From positions 1 through 64,000 of the forward strand of contig NZ_LGYZ01000067.1 of NCBI RefSeq assembly GCF_001310275.1: a stretch of DNA of 64,000 bases, given 5' to 3'. The position numbers and the translations under genes are program-made. The notes under the pieces were generated by a model. That model was given only the letters and a program-made list of their open reading frames with translations. It did not search any database and was not told the DNA's origin. Source of the stretch: Nocardia arizonensis (GTDB lineage: Bacteria; Actinomycetota; Actinomycetes; Mycobacteriales; Mycobacteriaceae). Positions 25,580-35,318 of this stretch are shown here, in pieces. How positions within the stretch are numbered: the stretch's first letter is position 1; the number at the start of each line of letters is the position of its first letter.

Positions 25580-26563
25580 TCAGGCGGCGGGAACCGGTTC
25601 GGCGGTCGCGCGAGCCGGACTCGCGGTGGTCCCGGCCGAGCGCTCGCGCAGTACGCCGAAGGTCAGCAGCACCGCGGCCACCGCGACCCAGCCGGTCAGC
25701 ACCGTGAGCGGTTTCGCCGCGCCCACGCCATCGAAGAACGCGACCGAGCGCATGAGCGAGGCCGCCGCGCCCGGCGGCAGATACTGGCCGATCGCGCCCC
25801 ACGGCCGCGGCAGCAGTTCGGGCGCGGAGGTCGCGGCCGAGAACGGATTGCCGACGAGCAGCATCGTCAGCGCCGCGATACCGATTCCGGGACGGCCGAG
25901 GACAGCGGCCAGACCGGCGACAGCACCCGCCACCGCGACCGACACCAGGCCCGCGACCGCCGCCAGCACGAGATACGAGCCGGGCACCACCGACATCCAC
26001 CCCTGGACGACGGCCATGCTGAGCAGTCCGCCGACCACACCGAAGGTCACGAGTCCGATCCCGCGGCCCGCGACCGTCGGAACCACCAGACTCAGCAGCA
26101 CACCCGCGGCGATACCCGACATCACCAGCGGTAGCACCATCGCGCCGAACGCCATGCCGCGCGGATCGTCGGAATCGGCGGCCACCACGTCCTCGACCGC
26201 CGCCGCGGGCGTACCGGACAGTACTTGCGCCATGCCGGTGAGCTGCTGGGCCACCGCGGGACTCGCGCCCGAGGCGACCAGCACCCGCGGCGCGCCCTGT
26301 CCGGTGAGCACCGCGCCGTACACCTTCCGGTCGATGACGGCGCCGCGGGCGGCGTTCTCGTCGGCGACGGTACTGATCTCGAAGGCGCCGGGCAGCATTC
26401 CGTTCAGCCGGGCCTCGACCGCGCTCGCCTGCGGCCCGGCGACGGCGAGCGGCAGATCGCGCGGAGCGATATTGGCAGCGGGCCAGGCGAACGCGATGAG
26501 CATGATGGCCTGGAGCAGGGCGGCGCCGATGCCGACGGCGAACGACCGCTGGGTGGAGTTCAT
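25580..26563 (-). CDS. ABC-2/YhgE-Pip-like membrane protein
   Basis: 327 residues. One N-terminal helix (AALLQAIMLIAFAWPAANIA) is followed by an extracytoplasmic loop of about 130 residues (VAGPQASAVEARLNGMLPGA). A block of five or six helices follows, ending near VLLTFGVLRERS. This is the layout of DUF3533/YhgE-Pip or ABC-2 permease halves, used in export of lipids, drugs or peptides. No ATPase gene is adjacent. It diverges from a TetR gene across 100 bases containing two operator-like sites, so it is probably that regulator's target. Confidence 0.78.
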   Translation of the reverse strand: MNSTQRSFAVGIGAALLQAIMLIAFAWPAANIAPRDLPLAVAGPQASAVEARLNGMLPGAFEISTVADENAARGAVIDRKVYGAVLTGQGAPRVLVASGASPAVAQQLTGMAQVLSGTPAAAVEDVVAADSDDPRGMAFGAMVLPLVMSGIAAGVLLSLVVPTVAGRGIGLVTFGVVGGLLSMAVVQGWMSVVPGSYLVLAAVAGLVSVAVAGAVAGLAAVLGRPGIGIAALTMLLVGNPFSAATSAPELLPRPWGAIGQYLPPGAAASLMRSVAFFDGVGAAKPLTVLTGWVAVAAVLLTFGVLRERSAGTTASPARATAEPVPAA

Positions 26564-26580
26564 GACCTCTCCCGAAAATC

Positions 26581-26649
26581 GAATGTTCGTTCTTTTTCGT
26601 TGCCCTCACGGTCGCACGGAGCGTTCGAACTTGTCAAGAACGGATATTC
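26581..26649. promoter_or_regulatory. Inverted pair of operator-like sites
   Basis: GAATGTTCGTTC (26581-26592) and GAACGGATATTC (26638-26649) are inverted copies of one another, matching in 10 of 12 bases. The second lies inside AACGGATATTCGTT, itself near-palindromic. One site sits by each start codon of the divergent pair, fitting dual control by the TetR protein. Confidence 0.55.
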
Positions 26650-26664
26650 GTTTTATTTTTGGTC

Positions 26665-27279
26665 ATGCCCCGAGTCAGCGAAGAACATCTGGAACGCCGC
26701 CGACGTCAGATCCTGGACGCGGCGCGACTGTGCTTCGCGCGCAAAGGTTTCCACGAAACCTCGATGCAGGACGTCTTCGCCGAATCCGGCATGTCCGCGG
26801 GCGCGGTGTACCGCTATTTCAAGAGCAAGGACGACATCATCGCCGCATTGGCGACCAGGACGATGGTCGAGGTGCGCACGGTCATGGTCGAGGCGGTGCG
26901 CGGCGAGACCCTGCCCACCCCGGCCGAACTCATCTCCCTGCTCGCCACCACCATCGTGGCGCGCAGCGGTGCGGACGGGCCCGTTCGGCTGGCGCCGCAG
27001 GCATGGGCGCTTGCGCTGGTGAATCCGGCGGCCACCGGTTACGTCCGCGAGGCCATTCTCTCGCTGCGCGAGGTCTGGCACGAATACGCCGAACGGATGC
27101 TCGCGGCGGGCTGGCTGCCCGAGGGCGCCGACACCCACGCGGTATCGGTCGCGCTCATCGGCCTGCTGCCAGGATTCATTCTCCAACACCTCATCATCGG
27201 TGACACCACACCGGAAACCCTGGCACTCGGCGTGCGCACCCTGCTCCCCTACGGCGAACAGCTCGCGCCGACGACGTGA
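26665..27279 (+). CDS. TetR family transcriptional regulator
   Basis: 204 residues from ATG 26665 (a TTG at 26659 is also in frame). The helix-turn-helix RRRQILDAARLCFARKG to SAGAVYRYFKSKDDI is canonical; the C-terminal domain is helical with no recognised ligand motif. It diverges from the ABC-2-like gene and probably represses it, as seen in many efflux loci. Its stop is eight bases from the convergent YbjN stop. Confidence 0.9.
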   Translation: MPRVSEEHLERRRRQILDAARLCFARKGFHETSMQDVFAESGMSAGAVYRYFKSKDDIIAALATRTMVEVRTVMVEAVRGETLPTPAELISLLATTIVARSGADGPVRLAPQAWALALVNPAATGYVREAILSLREVWHEYAERMLAAGWLPEGADTHAVSVALIGLLPGFILQHLIIGDTTPETLALGVRTLLPYGEQLAPTT

Positions 27280-27286
27280 GAGCCAC

Positions 27287-27721
27287 TCAGGACGGGGCGA
27301 GCAGCCCGGTGCGGGCACGGCCCGCACCGGAGAGCACCAGCAGCAACATGGTGGCCAGCGCCTGATCGTCCAGCCCCGCGGCCGGGAAGGTGTAGCGCAT
27401 GATCACGTCGGCGAGTTTGCCGTGGCCGATCACGGTGAGCGATCCGAATTGCAGGGCATTGTTGCGTTCGGCGACTCGCTTGTGCAGTTGCGCCTTCAAC
27501 GGACGATCCCAGGCCAGGACACAAGTGAGGGTGAGCACGTCCAGACCGGGCGCCAGATTCACCGCGCGCAGCGAGCACAGCGCACCCTCGTACTCGAAGC
27601 CGATCGACCCATCGGAATCGACGCGCACGTCCACGTCGTAGAGGGACAGACACGCGCCCGCGCGCGCCTGGAGCTCCTGCTCCGGGGTGACCGCTGCGTC
27701 CATATCCGTGCCGCCGTTCAC
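27287..27721 (-). CDS. YbjN-domain protein (Rv2360c-like)
   Basis: 144 residues resembling YbjN/type III secretion-chaperone-like domains: [20 protein letters not shown], then [15 protein letters not shown] and [16 protein letters not shown]. Such proteins are thought to bind partner proteins, but no specific role is known. GTG 27721 shares four bases (GTGA) with the uppS stop, so it is translationally coupled to uppS. The position equals Rv2360c next to Rv2361c in M. tuberculosis. Confidence 0.75.
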   Translation of the reverse strand: MNGGTDMDAAVTPEQELQARAGACLSLYDVDVRVDSDGSIGFEYEGALCSLRAVNLAPGLDVLTLTCVLAWDRPLKAQLHKRVAERNNALQFGSLTVIGHGKLADVIMRYTFPAAGLDDQALATMLLLVLSGAGRARTGLLAPS

Positions 27722-28548
27722 TTCGTGCCGCCGAAGCGGCGGTCACGCGCAGCGTACTGGAGACAGGCTTCCCACAGGTTGCGTCGATCGAAATCGGGAA
27801 ACAGCGTCTCCTGGAACACGTATTCGGCATACGCCGACTGCCAGATGAGGAAATTGGAACTGCGGAATTCCCCGGACGGCCGCAGGAACAGATCCACATC
27901 CGGCATATCGGGCTCGTCCAGATACGCCGCGACCGTGGCCTCGTTCACCCGTTCGGGATCGATCTCCCCCGCCGCCACCCGGCGCGCGATCTCCCGTGCC
28001 GCGTCGGCGATCTCGGCGCGACCACCGTAGTTGACGCACATGGTGAGGGTCATGACCGTGTTGTCCTTGGTCAGTTCCTCGGCGATCTCGAGTTCCTTGA
28101 TCACACTGCGCCACAGCCGCGGACGCCGCCCGGCCCAGCGCACCCGCACGCCCATCTCGTGCATCTCGTCGCGGCGGCGGCGGATCACGTCACGGTTGAA
28201 GCCCATGAGGAAGCGCACCTCGTCGGGACTGCGCCGCCAGTTCTCGGTGGAGAAGGCGTAGGCCGACAGCCACTTCACCCCGACCTCGATACAGCCCTCG
28301 ACGGTGTCCATGAGCACGGCCTCGCCGCGTTCGTGGCCCGCGGTGCGCGGCAGACCGCGCTCCTGCGCCCAGCGGCCGTTGCCGTCCATGACCAGCGCGA
28401 CGTGATTCGGCACGAACTCCAGCGGAATGGCAGGCGGGCGCGCGCCCGACGGATGCGGTGACGGCGGACGGATCGTTCGCCCGGCGTCGGAGCCGCTCTC
28501 GTTCGGCGTTGTCGTAGTGGAGTCACGGCGCAGGATCACGGGCTCCAT
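27718..28548 (-). CDS. uppS: Decaprenyl diphosphate synthase (cis-prenyltransferase)
   Basis: 276 residues. It builds the Z-polyprenyl carrier for peptidoglycan, arabinogalactan and lipoarabinomannan precursors. The signature [20 protein letters not shown] has the catalytic Asp and is followed by [26 protein letters not shown] and, near the end, [20 protein letters not shown]. About 45 disordered Pro/Ser/Thr-rich residues precede the domain. ATG 28548 is chosen; the frame continues upstream into recO. It matches Rv2361c in place and sequence pattern. Confidence 0.95.
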   Translation of the reverse strand: MEPVILRRDSTTTTPNESGSDAGRTIRPPSPHPSGARPPAIPLEFVPNHVALVMDGNGRWAQERGLPRTAGHERGEAVLMDTVEGCIEVGVKWLSAYAFSTENWRRSPDEVRFLMGFNRDVIRRRRDEMHEMGVRVRWAGRRPRLWRSVIKELEIAEELTKDNTVMTLTMCVNYGGRAEIADAAREIARRVAAGEIDPERVNEATVAAYLDEPDMPDVDLFLRPSGEFRSSNFLIWQSAYAEYVFQETLFPDFDRRNLWEACLQYAARDRRFGGTK

Positions 28549-28597
28549 CCTGCCTGATGCGCCATGGTCGACGAGCACGCCACCCGGCCCGTTCGCG

Positions 28598-29347
28598 CTA
28601 GCGCGCCGCGGACGCGCCGGAGCGCTCGACCAGCGGCAGGGTGCGCAGTTGCCGCTCCAGATGCCATTGCAGATGCGCGGCCACCAGCCCGCCGGCCTGT
28701 CTGCGCACCGCCTCGGGCACCGTGGCGACGTAATCCCACCTGCCCTCGAGCAGTGCGACGAGCAGGTCGAGCACGCCCGGAGCCGGGGTGGCGGCGCCGG
28801 GCGGGCGGCAGTGCACGCACACCGCGCCGCCCGCGGCCACGTGGAAGGCACGGTGCGGACCCGGGGTCGCGCATTTGGCGCATTCGTCCAGAGCCGGGGC
28901 CCAGCCCGCGAAACCCATGGCGCGCAACAGGTACGCGTCCAGGATCAGTTCGTGCGGACGCTGTTTGGCGGCGATCGCGCGCAGGGCGCTCGCGGTGAGC
29001 GCGTGCAGTTTCGGGGCGGGGGCGCGCTCCTCGCCCGCCAGCCTCTCGGCGGTCTCGAGCACCGCGCAGGCGGTCGTGTAGCGGCCGTAGTCATCGATGA
29101 TGTCGGCGGCGAACGCCTCCATCGTGTGCACCTGGGTGATCACGTCGAGGCTGCGACCGGGATGCAACTGCACGTCGACGTAGGCGAAGGGTTCGAGCCG
29201 GGCCCCGAAACGCGATTTGGTGCGCCGCACCCCCTTGGCCACCGCGCGCACCAGGCCGTATCGGCGCGTCAGCAGGGTGACGATGCGGTCGGCCTCGCCC
29301 AGCTTGTGCTGGCGCACGACCACGGCCTCGTCCCGATACAAACGCAC
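28598..29347 (-). CDS. recO: DNA repair protein RecO
   Basis: 249 residues. RecO loads RecA on SSB-coated gaps and anneals single strands in the RecFOR pathway. An N-terminal OB-fold starts [20 protein letters not shown]; a helical middle follows with a zinc finger of two CxxC pairs (DECAKC and AVCVHC). It ends with the TLPLVERS tail. The position between uppS and amiA2 equals Rv2362c. Confidence 0.95.
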   Translation of the reverse strand: MRLYRDEAVVVRQHKLGEADRIVTLLTRRYGLVRAVAKGVRRTKSRFGARLEPFAYVDVQLHPGRSLDVITQVHTMEAFAADIIDDYGRYTTACAVLETAERLAGEERAPAPKLHALTASALRAIAAKQRPHELILDAYLLRAMGFAGWAPALDECAKCATPGPHRAFHVAAGGAVCVHCRPPGAATPAPGVLDLLVALLEGRWDYVATVPEAVRRQAGGLVAAHLQWHLERQLRTLPLVERSGASAAR

Positions 29348-29399
29348 GGCCCCATCCTCCCACGCGGGCGCGACAGCGGGCGGTGCGGCACGGGCAGGG

Positions 29400-29998
29400 T
29401 CAGCCCGCCCGATCCTTGGGGCGGGCGCGCAGATGGGCGCGTTCGCCCTGTTTGCCGAACAGACTCAGGAATTCGACCGGTTCCTGGTCGGCCGCGCCGA
29501 ACCAGTGTGGTTGGCGGGTGTCGAATTCGGCCGCTTGGCCGGGCAGCAACACCAGATCGTGCTCCCCGAGCACCACGCGCAATCGACCGTTGAGGACGTA
29601 GAGCCATTCGTAGCCCTCGTGGGTCTGCGGGCCGGGGCCCGGCGCGAGGTACCGGCGGGCAGCACGATCTTGTACGCCTGTATTCCGCCCGCGCGCCGGG
29701 TGAGCGGGACCATCGTCATATCGCCACGGGTCAGCGGCCGCATGTGCACGCGTGGATCGCCGGTCGGCGGCGCGTCCACGAGTTCGTCGAGGGTGACCCC
29801 GTGCGCACGGGCGAGCGGGAACAGCAGTTCCAGGGTGGGTTTGCGCTCCCCCGACTCCAGACGCGAGAGGGTGCTGACCGAGATGCCGGTGCGCGCCGAT
29901 AGTTCGGCGAGCGTGATGTCGCGCTGTTTGCGCAGCGCGCGCAGGCGCGCGCCGACCGCGTCCAGTGCTTGGTCCAGGTCGGTGTCCATATCCATCAT
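29400..29998 (-). pseudogene. XRE-cupin transcriptional regulator, frameshifted
   Basis: The gene begins at ATG 29998 with a helix-turn-helix of the XRE type (LAELSARTGISVSTLSRLES) and a linker to GGIQAYKIVLPAG. At about 29652-29656 the cupin domain continues in another frame: APGPGPQTHEGYEWLYVL, then EHDLVLLPGQAAEFDTRQPHW and FLSLFGKQGERAHLRARP to the stop at 29400. One missing base in the CCGG stretch would restore a ~200-residue regulator. Without it, translation runs on in the wrong frame to 29465. Cupin-XRE regulators sense small metabolites and often repress a divergent enzyme gene, here the reductase at 30071. Either the gene is recently broken, or the sequence has an error. Confidence 0.8.
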
Positions 29999-30025
29999 TT
30001 TGCCACAACGGCAAAAGAGTTTGCC
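29998..30025. promoter_or_regulatory. Operator of the XRE-cupin regulator (candidate)
   Basis: TTTTGCC (29998-30004) and GGCAAAA (30010-30016) form a perfect inverted repeat with a five-base spacer. A third half-site TTTGCC lies at 30020-30025. It overlaps the regulator's start and precedes the divergent reductase, the expected position for autoregulation and control of that gene. Confidence 0.6.
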
Positions 30026-30070
30026 ATTTCTCGACGGGCTCCCGCATGGTTGTCCCCAGGAGGTGGTCAG

Positions 30071-31039
30071 ATGACCGAGCAGTTGGAACAGAGTTATGAC
30101 GTGGTGGTCGTCGGCGGCGGCGCGGCGGGGTTGAACGGCGCGCTGATGCTGGCCCGATCGCGGCGTTCGGTGGCGGTGATCGACGCGGGACAGCCGCGCA
30201 ACGCGCCCGCCGGCGGGGTGCACGGCCTACTCGGGCACGACGGCGTCCCGCCCGCCGAACTGCTCGCGCGGGGGCGGGCCGAGGTGCGCGAATACGGGGG
30301 TCACATCGTCGAGGGCGCCGTGACCGACCTGCACCGCGACGACAGCGGATTCCGGGTGAGCCTGGCCGACGGCACGCGGGTGCACGCGCGCCGGGTGCTG
30401 GTCACCAGCGGACTCGTCGACGAACTGCCCGATATCCCGGGTGTGCGCGAACAGTGGGGCCGCGGCGTGGTGCACTGTCCGTACTGTCACGGTTGGGAGG
30501 TCCGCGACAAGGCCATCGGCGTGCTCGGCAGCGGACCCATGTCCGTCCACCAGGCATTGCTGTTCCGGCAGCTGAGCCCCGACGTCGTCTATGTCACCCA
30601 CACCGTCGCGCCGACTCCGGAACAGGCCGAACAGCTGGCCGCGCGCGGTATCCGGGTCATCGAGAGCAAGGCGGAGGGGCTCGAGACCGAGGGCGACCGG
30701 CTCGTCGGCGTCCGGCTCGGCGACGGCACCGTGCTGGACCGCGATGCGGTGGTGGTGTCGACCCGCATGGTGGCGCGGGCGGACTTCCTCGGCTCGGTCG
30801 GCCTCACCACCGTCGACCACCCCTCCGGCGCGGGCGTGCACCTGCCCACCGACGCACTGGGGCGCACCGAGGTCGCCGGAATCTGGGCCGCGGGCAATGT
30901 CACCGACCCGAGCGCACAGGTCGGGGCGTCGGCGGCGGCAGGCGCGGCGGCGGGCGCCCAGATCAACTTCGATCTGGTGAACGAGGAGATCAGGGCGGCC
31001 GTCGAGGCGCGAGGGGCGGGCTCGGCCGCGCCCGGGTAG
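30071..31039 (+). CDS. FAD/NAD(P)-dependent thioredoxin-reductase-like oxidoreductase
   Basis: 322 residues starting just after AGGAGG (30058-30063). The FAD loop VVVGGGAAGLNGALMLARS, the redox pair CPYC in VHCPYCHGWEVRDKAIGVLG, the NAD(P) loop GVLGSGPMS and the C-terminal GIWAAGNVTDPSAQVG are in thioredoxin-reductase order. These proteins reduce thioredoxin-like partners or act as stand-alone disulfide oxidoreductases. A thioredoxin gene is not adjacent. The divergent XRE-cupin gene is its likely regulator. Confidence 0.9.
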   Translation: MTEQLEQSYDVVVVGGGAAGLNGALMLARSRRSVAVIDAGQPRNAPAGGVHGLLGHDGVPPAELLARGRAEVREYGGHIVEGAVTDLHRDDSGFRVSLADGTRVHARRVLVTSGLVDELPDIPGVREQWGRGVVHCPYCHGWEVRDKAIGVLGSGPMSVHQALLFRQLSPDVVYVTHTVAPTPEQAEQLAARGIRVIESKAEGLETEGDRLVGVRLGDGTVLDRDAVVVSTRMVARADFLGSVGLTTVDHPSGAGVHLPTDALGRTEVAGIWAAGNVTDPSAQVGASAAAGAAAGAQINFDLVNEEIRAAVEARGAGSAAPG

Positions 31040-31233
31040 GCGTGGCGACCGGGGCCACCGTGTCGTGAGCGGCGGACTTATCGGTATGTCCAGGACAGGC
31101 CCGAGTCGCCGCAGGTGGGGAGACCGCGCGGCTCGCGTGCCGGACAGCGGGACAGCCGCGGCTCGATCGAGACATGGACGGGTGACCCGGACGAGCGCTA
31201 CCGTTCACACAGGCCGATGAGAGGGAGCTCGAT

Positions 31234-32700
31234 ATGACGGCGCCGAAACGCGGACGGCTCACGGCGGTGCCCGATCCCGTCGAACCGCCCGCGCCCCCCG
31301 GCTCCCCGGCCGAATCGGGTCTGCGCGACTGCGCGGCCGCGCTCGCCGCCGGTGCGCACACCTCTACCGAACTCGTCACCTCCGCGCTCGATCGCATCGA
31401 GGCGAGTCAGCCGACGCTCAATGCCTTTCGGATCGTGCGGCGCGAGCAGGCGCTGGCCGAGGCCGCCGAGGCCGACCGCAGACTCGCCGACGGCGAGCGG
31501 CTGCCGCTGCTCGGTGTGCCCATCGCGGTCAAGGACGACACCGATATCGCCGGGGAGCCAACAGCTTTCGGCTGCGGCGGCGACTTCCCGCCCGCGACCG
31601 CCGACGCCGAGGCGGTGCGGCGGCTGCGCGAGGCCGGTGCGGTGATCGTCGGCAAGACCAATACCTGCGAACTCGGGCAGTACCCCTTCACCAGCGGCGA
31701 CGCCTTCGGCCACACCCGCAATCCGTGGGCCCGCGACCGCACGCCGGGCGGGTCCTCGGGCGGCTCCGCGGCCGCGGTCTCGGCCGGATTGCTGCCCGCC
31801 GCATTGGGTTCCGACGGTGCGGGCTCGATCCGCATCCCGGCGTCGTGGACGAATCTGGTCGGCATCAAACCCCAGCGCGGCCGCATCTCCACCTGGCCGC
31901 ATCCCGAATCGTTCTACGGCCTCACCGTCATCGGCCCGCTGGCGCGCACCGTCGCCGACGCGGCGCTGCTGCTCGACGTGGCCGCGGGCGCGCATCCGGG
32001 CGACCTGCACACACCGCCGCGCCTGTCGGTCTCCGACGCCGTCGGGCGCGATCCGGGCAGGCTCCGCATCGCGCTGTCGCTGCGAATTCCATTCACCGCC
32101 ATCAGAACCGCGCTCGATCCGCAGATCGAGGCCGCGGTGCGCCGACTGGCCGCGACCCTGCGCCGACTAGGGCATTCGGTGACCATCGCCGACCTGCACT
32201 ACGGCCTCATGGTCGGTGCCTCGTTCCTGCCCCGATCGATGGCGGGCATCACGCGCGCGGCCGCCGCCATGCCCGGCGCGGTGGTCGACCCACGCACCGA
32301 GGCCAATATGCGCATCGGCCGAATCCTTTCCGGGCCACCGCTTTTCACGGCCCGCAGACTGGAATCGCTGCTGCACCGGCGCATCGGCCGCTTCTTCCGC
32401 GATTACGACCTCGTGCTCGCCCCGACGACGGCGGCGCCTGCACCGCTCGCCGAGGCCATCGACGGCATCGGCATCGGCGCGACCAACGAACTCATCACCG
32501 CCGCCTGTCCCTACACCTGGCCGTGGAATGTCCTCGGCTGGCCGAGTGTGAACATTCCCGCCGGGTTCACCGACACCGGCCTGCCCATCGGCGCGCAGCT
32601 CATGGGAACCGCCAATTCCGAACCCCTGCTCGTCTCGGTGGCCGCGCAGGCGGAATCGGAACTGCGCTGGGAGCGCCATCGCCCCGAACCGTGGTGGTGA
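31234..32700 (+). CDS. amiA2: Amidase, amidase-signature family
   Basis: 488 residues. Amide hydrolase with a Ser-cisSer-Lys triad: Lys in GVPIAVKDDTDIAG, Ser in the signature TPGGSSGGSAAAVSAGLLP, and nucleophile Ser in DGAGSIRIPA. The C-terminal half contains the substrate pocket and is less conserved. The position between recO and era equals Rv2363 (amiA2). Its natural substrate is unknown. About 195 bases before it (31040-31233) show only a short inverted repeat after the reductase and no gene. It converges on era with three bases between stops. Confidence 0.92.
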   Translation: MTAPKRGRLTAVPDPVEPPAPPGSPAESGLRDCAAALAAGAHTSTELVTSALDRIEASQPTLNAFRIVRREQALAEAAEADRRLADGERLPLLGVPIAVKDDTDIAGEPTAFGCGGDFPPATADAEAVRRLREAGAVIVGKTNTCELGQYPFTSGDAFGHTRNPWARDRTPGGSSGGSAAAVSAGLLPAALGSDGAGSIRIPASWTNLVGIKPQRGRISTWPHPESFYGLTVIGPLARTVADAALLLDVAAGAHPGDLHTPPRLSVSDAVGRDPGRLRIALSLRIPFTAIRTALDPQIEAAVRRLAATLRRLGHSVTIADLHYGLMVGASFLPRSMAGITRAAAAMPGAVVDPRTEANMRIGRILSGPPLFTARRLESLLHRRIGRFFRDYDLVLAPTTAAPAPLAEAIDGIGIGATNELITAACPYTWPWNVLGWPSVNIPAGFTDTGLPIGAQLMGTANSEPLLVSVAAQAESELRWERHRPEPWW

Positions 32701-32703
32701 GGC

Positions 32704-33630
32704 TCAGAAGCCGAGTCGGCCGAGCTGTTTGGGATCGCGCTGCCAGTCCTTGGCCACCTTGACGTGCAGATGCAGGTAGATGCGGACGCCGAGGATATGT
32801 TCGATCTGCTTGCGCGCGGCGGTGCCGACCTCCTTGAGGCGCGCACCGCCCTTGCCGATGATGATCGCCTTCTGACTGGGCCGCTCGACATACAGCAGGG
32901 CGTGCACGTCGAGCAGGTCCGCGTTCCCCTCCCGCGGCAGCATCTCCTCGATGACGACGGCAAGCGAGTGGGGAAGCTCGTCGCGAACCCCCTCGAGCGC
33001 CGCCTCGCGGATCAACTCGGCCATGAGGGTTTCCTCGGGCTCGTCGGTCAACTCGCCGTCCGGGTAGAAGGCCGGGCCCTCCGGCATCTTCGAGGCGATG
33101 ACATCGATGAGCACCTCGACCTGTTCGCCACGCACCGCCGACACCGGCACCACGTCGGCGTCGGGACCGAGCAGTTGGGATACCGCGAGCAACTGGGCGG
33201 CGACATCCTCGCGCCCGACCTTGTCGATCTTGGTGACGACGCCGAGCACGGTGGTCTTCGGGGCCATCTGGCGCACCTGCTGAACGATCCAGCGATCGCC
33301 CGGTCCGATCTTCTCGTCGGCCGGAATGCACAGTGCGATCACGTCGACCTCGGCGTAGGTGTCGCGCACCAGGTCGTTGAGTCGCTGCCCGAGCAGAGTG
33401 CGCGGACGGTGCAGACCGGGAGTGTCGACCAGGATCAGCTGGGTGTGCTCACGGTGCACGATGCCGCGGATGGTGTGGCGCGTCGTCTGCGGACGCGAGG
33501 AGGTGATCGCGATCTTGGCACCGACCAGAGCATTGGTCAGGGTCGACTTGCCCGTGTTCGGCCTGCCGACGAAACAGACGAATCCCGAACGGAACTCGGT
33601 CGCGCCGCCCGCGTCGGTTCCGTCAACCAC
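32704..33630 (-). CDS. era: GTPase Era
   Basis: 308 residues. Ribosome-assembly GTPase that binds 16S rRNA. All G motifs are present: GRPNTGKST (G1), VDTPGLHRP (G3), TKIDKV (G4) and PVSAVRGEQVE (G5). The C-terminal KH domain has AIIIGKGGARLKEVG. GTG 33630 is chosen as start, overlapping the end of the upstream cytidine-deaminase-like gene by eight bases; a longer frame from 33657 exists. It is the last gene of the run corC-cdd-era. Same order as Rv2364c-Rv2366c. Confidence 0.95.
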   Translation of the reverse strand: MVDGTDAGGATEFRSGFVCFVGRPNTGKSTLTNALVGAKIAITSSRPQTTRHTIRGIVHREHTQLILVDTPGLHRPRTLLGQRLNDLVRDTYAEVDVIALCIPADEKIGPGDRWIVQQVRQMAPKTTVLGVVTKIDKVGREDVAAQLLAVSQLLGPDADVVPVSAVRGEQVEVLIDVIASKMPEGPAFYPDGELTDEPEETLMAELIREAALEGVRDELPHSLAVVIEEMLPREGNADLLDVHALLYVERPSQKAIIIGKGGARLKEVGTAARKQIEHILGVRIYLHLHVKVAKDWQRDPKQLGRLGF

Positions 33631-33982
33631 CCTGCACCTCGGTGGCCGCCGCGTCATCGACGATATCGAATACGGCCCCTTCGCGATCGGTGAACACGAT
33701 CCGGGCCGCGGGCGAGACCTCGCGCACCGCCGTCACCCCGCGGTCGGAGAATCGGCCGCCGACGACGACCGCCGCCTCGAATCCCTCGGCACCGCTGGAG
33801 ATCGCGGCCGCGACCGCGCATTGCAGCGCGGTCAGCCGCAGCGCCTTCAATTCGACATCGCCCGCGGCGTAGGTGCGCCCGTCGGTATCGCGGACCGCCG
33901 CGCCGCTCGCACCGCCGGTGCGGCCGAGCGCACCGCGGGCCAGCGTCACCAGTTTGGCGTCCTCGGCATCCAATTCAGTCAT
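33623..33982 (-). CDS. Cytidine-deaminase-like protein (Rv2365c-like)
   Basis: 119 residues. The fold resembles small cytidine deaminases ([20 protein letters not shown]), but the zinc-binding (H/C)AE and PCxxC motifs are absent, so it is probably not an active deaminase. It starts at ATG 33982, preceded by CGGAG, eight bases inside the end of corC, and it overlaps era at its own 3' end. The gene is conserved here in mycobacteria without an established role. Confidence 0.78.
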   Translation of the reverse strand: MTELDAEDAKLVTLARGALGRTGGASGAAVRDTDGRTYAAGDVELKALRLTALQCAVAAAISSGAEGFEAAVVVGGRFSDRGVTAVREVSPAARIVFTDREGAVFDIVDDAAATEVQGG

Positions 33983-35318
33983 CGGTATCTCCGTCCTCCT
34001 GACGATCGTCCGGACCGCCCGGATCCGATCCGTTGGCCTTCTGCGCTCTGGCGGCACGCGCCTTCTCCGACTCCCGCCGCACCACGACGGTGTTCACCCG
34101 CATCCGGCCGCGCGCGTCCGCACCGCCCTCGCCCCGCAGAACCAGACCGTGCGCGGTGACCTTGGACCCCGGCAGCGGCACGCGCCCGAGCCCGTGCGCC
34201 AGCAGCCCACCCACGGTGTCGACGTCCTCGTCCTCGATCTCCAGACCGTAGAGTTCGCCCAGGTCCTCCACCGACAGCCGGGCCGAGACCCGGTACCTGC
34301 CGTCGCCGAGATCCACGATCGGCGGTGTCTCCCCGGTGTCGTACTCGTCGTTGATCTCGCCCACGATCTCCTCGAGGATGTCCTCGATGGTGACCAGACC
34401 CGCGATTCCGCCGTATTCGTCGACCAGCAGCGCCATGTGGTTGCGGCGGCGCTGCATCTCGTCGAGCATCTCGTCCAGCGGTTTGGAGTCGGGCATGAAC
34501 ACCGCCGGGCGCATGACCTGGCGCACCCGCACCTTGCGGCTACGATCCGCGTACGGCACAAGGTCTTTCAGGTACACCACGCCGAGGATGTCATCGACGT
34601 TCTCCCCGATCACCGGAATGCGCGAATGTCCGCTGCGCACCGCCAGCGACATCGCCTGCGCGGCGTTCTTGTCCGCCTCGATCCACACCATCTCGGTGCG
34701 CGGCACCATGACGGCGCGAGCCGGGGTGTCACCGAGTTCGAAGACCGACTGGATCATCCGCCGTTCCTCGTCGGCGACCACACCGCGTTCACCCGCCATC
34801 TCGACCACCTCGCGCAATTCGATCTCCGAGGCGAACGGTCCGTTGCGGAAACCCTTACCCGGGGTGATCGCGTTTCCGATGAGGATCAGCAGGCGACTGA
34901 TCGGCCCGAGCACCATGCCGATGAACTGCAGCGGCAGCGCCGCGACGAGGGCGATGGAATAGGCGTGCTGGCGGCCGAGGGTGCGCGGCCCGACGCCGAT
35001 CACCACGTAGTCCACCAGCACCATCACCGCGGCCGTGATCAGCAGCGCCCAGTGCTCGTCCCAAATGGTGATCAACGCCGCCGCGAGCAGCACGGTCGCG
35101 CCGATCTCGCACAACACGCGCAGCAGCACCATGAGGTTCACGTAGCGGGCCCGGTCTTCGATGATGCGCCGCAGCCGCGCCGCGCCGGGGCGTTCGGCCC
35201 GCGCCATATCCTCGACACGCGCCGGGGAGATGGTGTTGAGCGCGGAGTCGATACCCGCGAACAGCCCGCCGACCGGGACCAACAGACAGGCGATGAGGAT
35301 CAGGACCGCTGGACTCAC
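33975..35318 (-). CDS. CNNM/CorC family membrane protein with CBS domains
   Basis: 447 residues. A DUF21 membrane domain with four helices (from [20 protein letters not shown]), then paired CBS domains ([16 protein letters not shown] and [20 protein letters not shown]) and a C-terminal CorC-HlyC transporter-associated domain ([17 protein letters not shown]), finishing in a charged tail. Family members take part in Mg2+ or cobalt homeostasis; the older hemolysin name is misleading. Corresponds to Rv2366c and overlaps ybeY by four bases. Confidence 0.92.
   Translation of the reverse strand: MSPAVLILIACLLVPVGGLFAGIDSALNTISPARVEDMARAERPGAARLRRIIEDRARYVNLMVLLRVLCEIGATVLLAAALITIWDEHWALLITAAVMVLVDYVVIGVGPRTLGRQHAYSIALVAALPLQFIGMVLGPISRLLILIGNAITPGKGFRNGPFASEIELREVVEMAGERGVVADEERRMIQSVFELGDTPARAVMVPRTEMVWIEADKNAAQAMSLAVRSGHSRIPVIGENVDDILGVVYLKDLVPYADRSRKVRVRQVMRPAVFMPDSKPLDEMLDEMQRRRNHMALLVDEYGGIAGLVTIEDILEEIVGEINDEYDTGETPPIVDLGDGRYRVSARLSVEDLGELYGLEIEDEDVDTVGGLLAHGLGRVPLPGSKVTAHGLVLRGEGGADARGRMRVNTVVVRRESEKARAARAQKANGSDPGGPDDRQEDGDTDD

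Noticed and set aside
33623..33982. Active cytidine deaminase
   Set aside because: The zinc-binding HAE/CAE and PCxxC motifs are missing, so only the fold similarity is reported.
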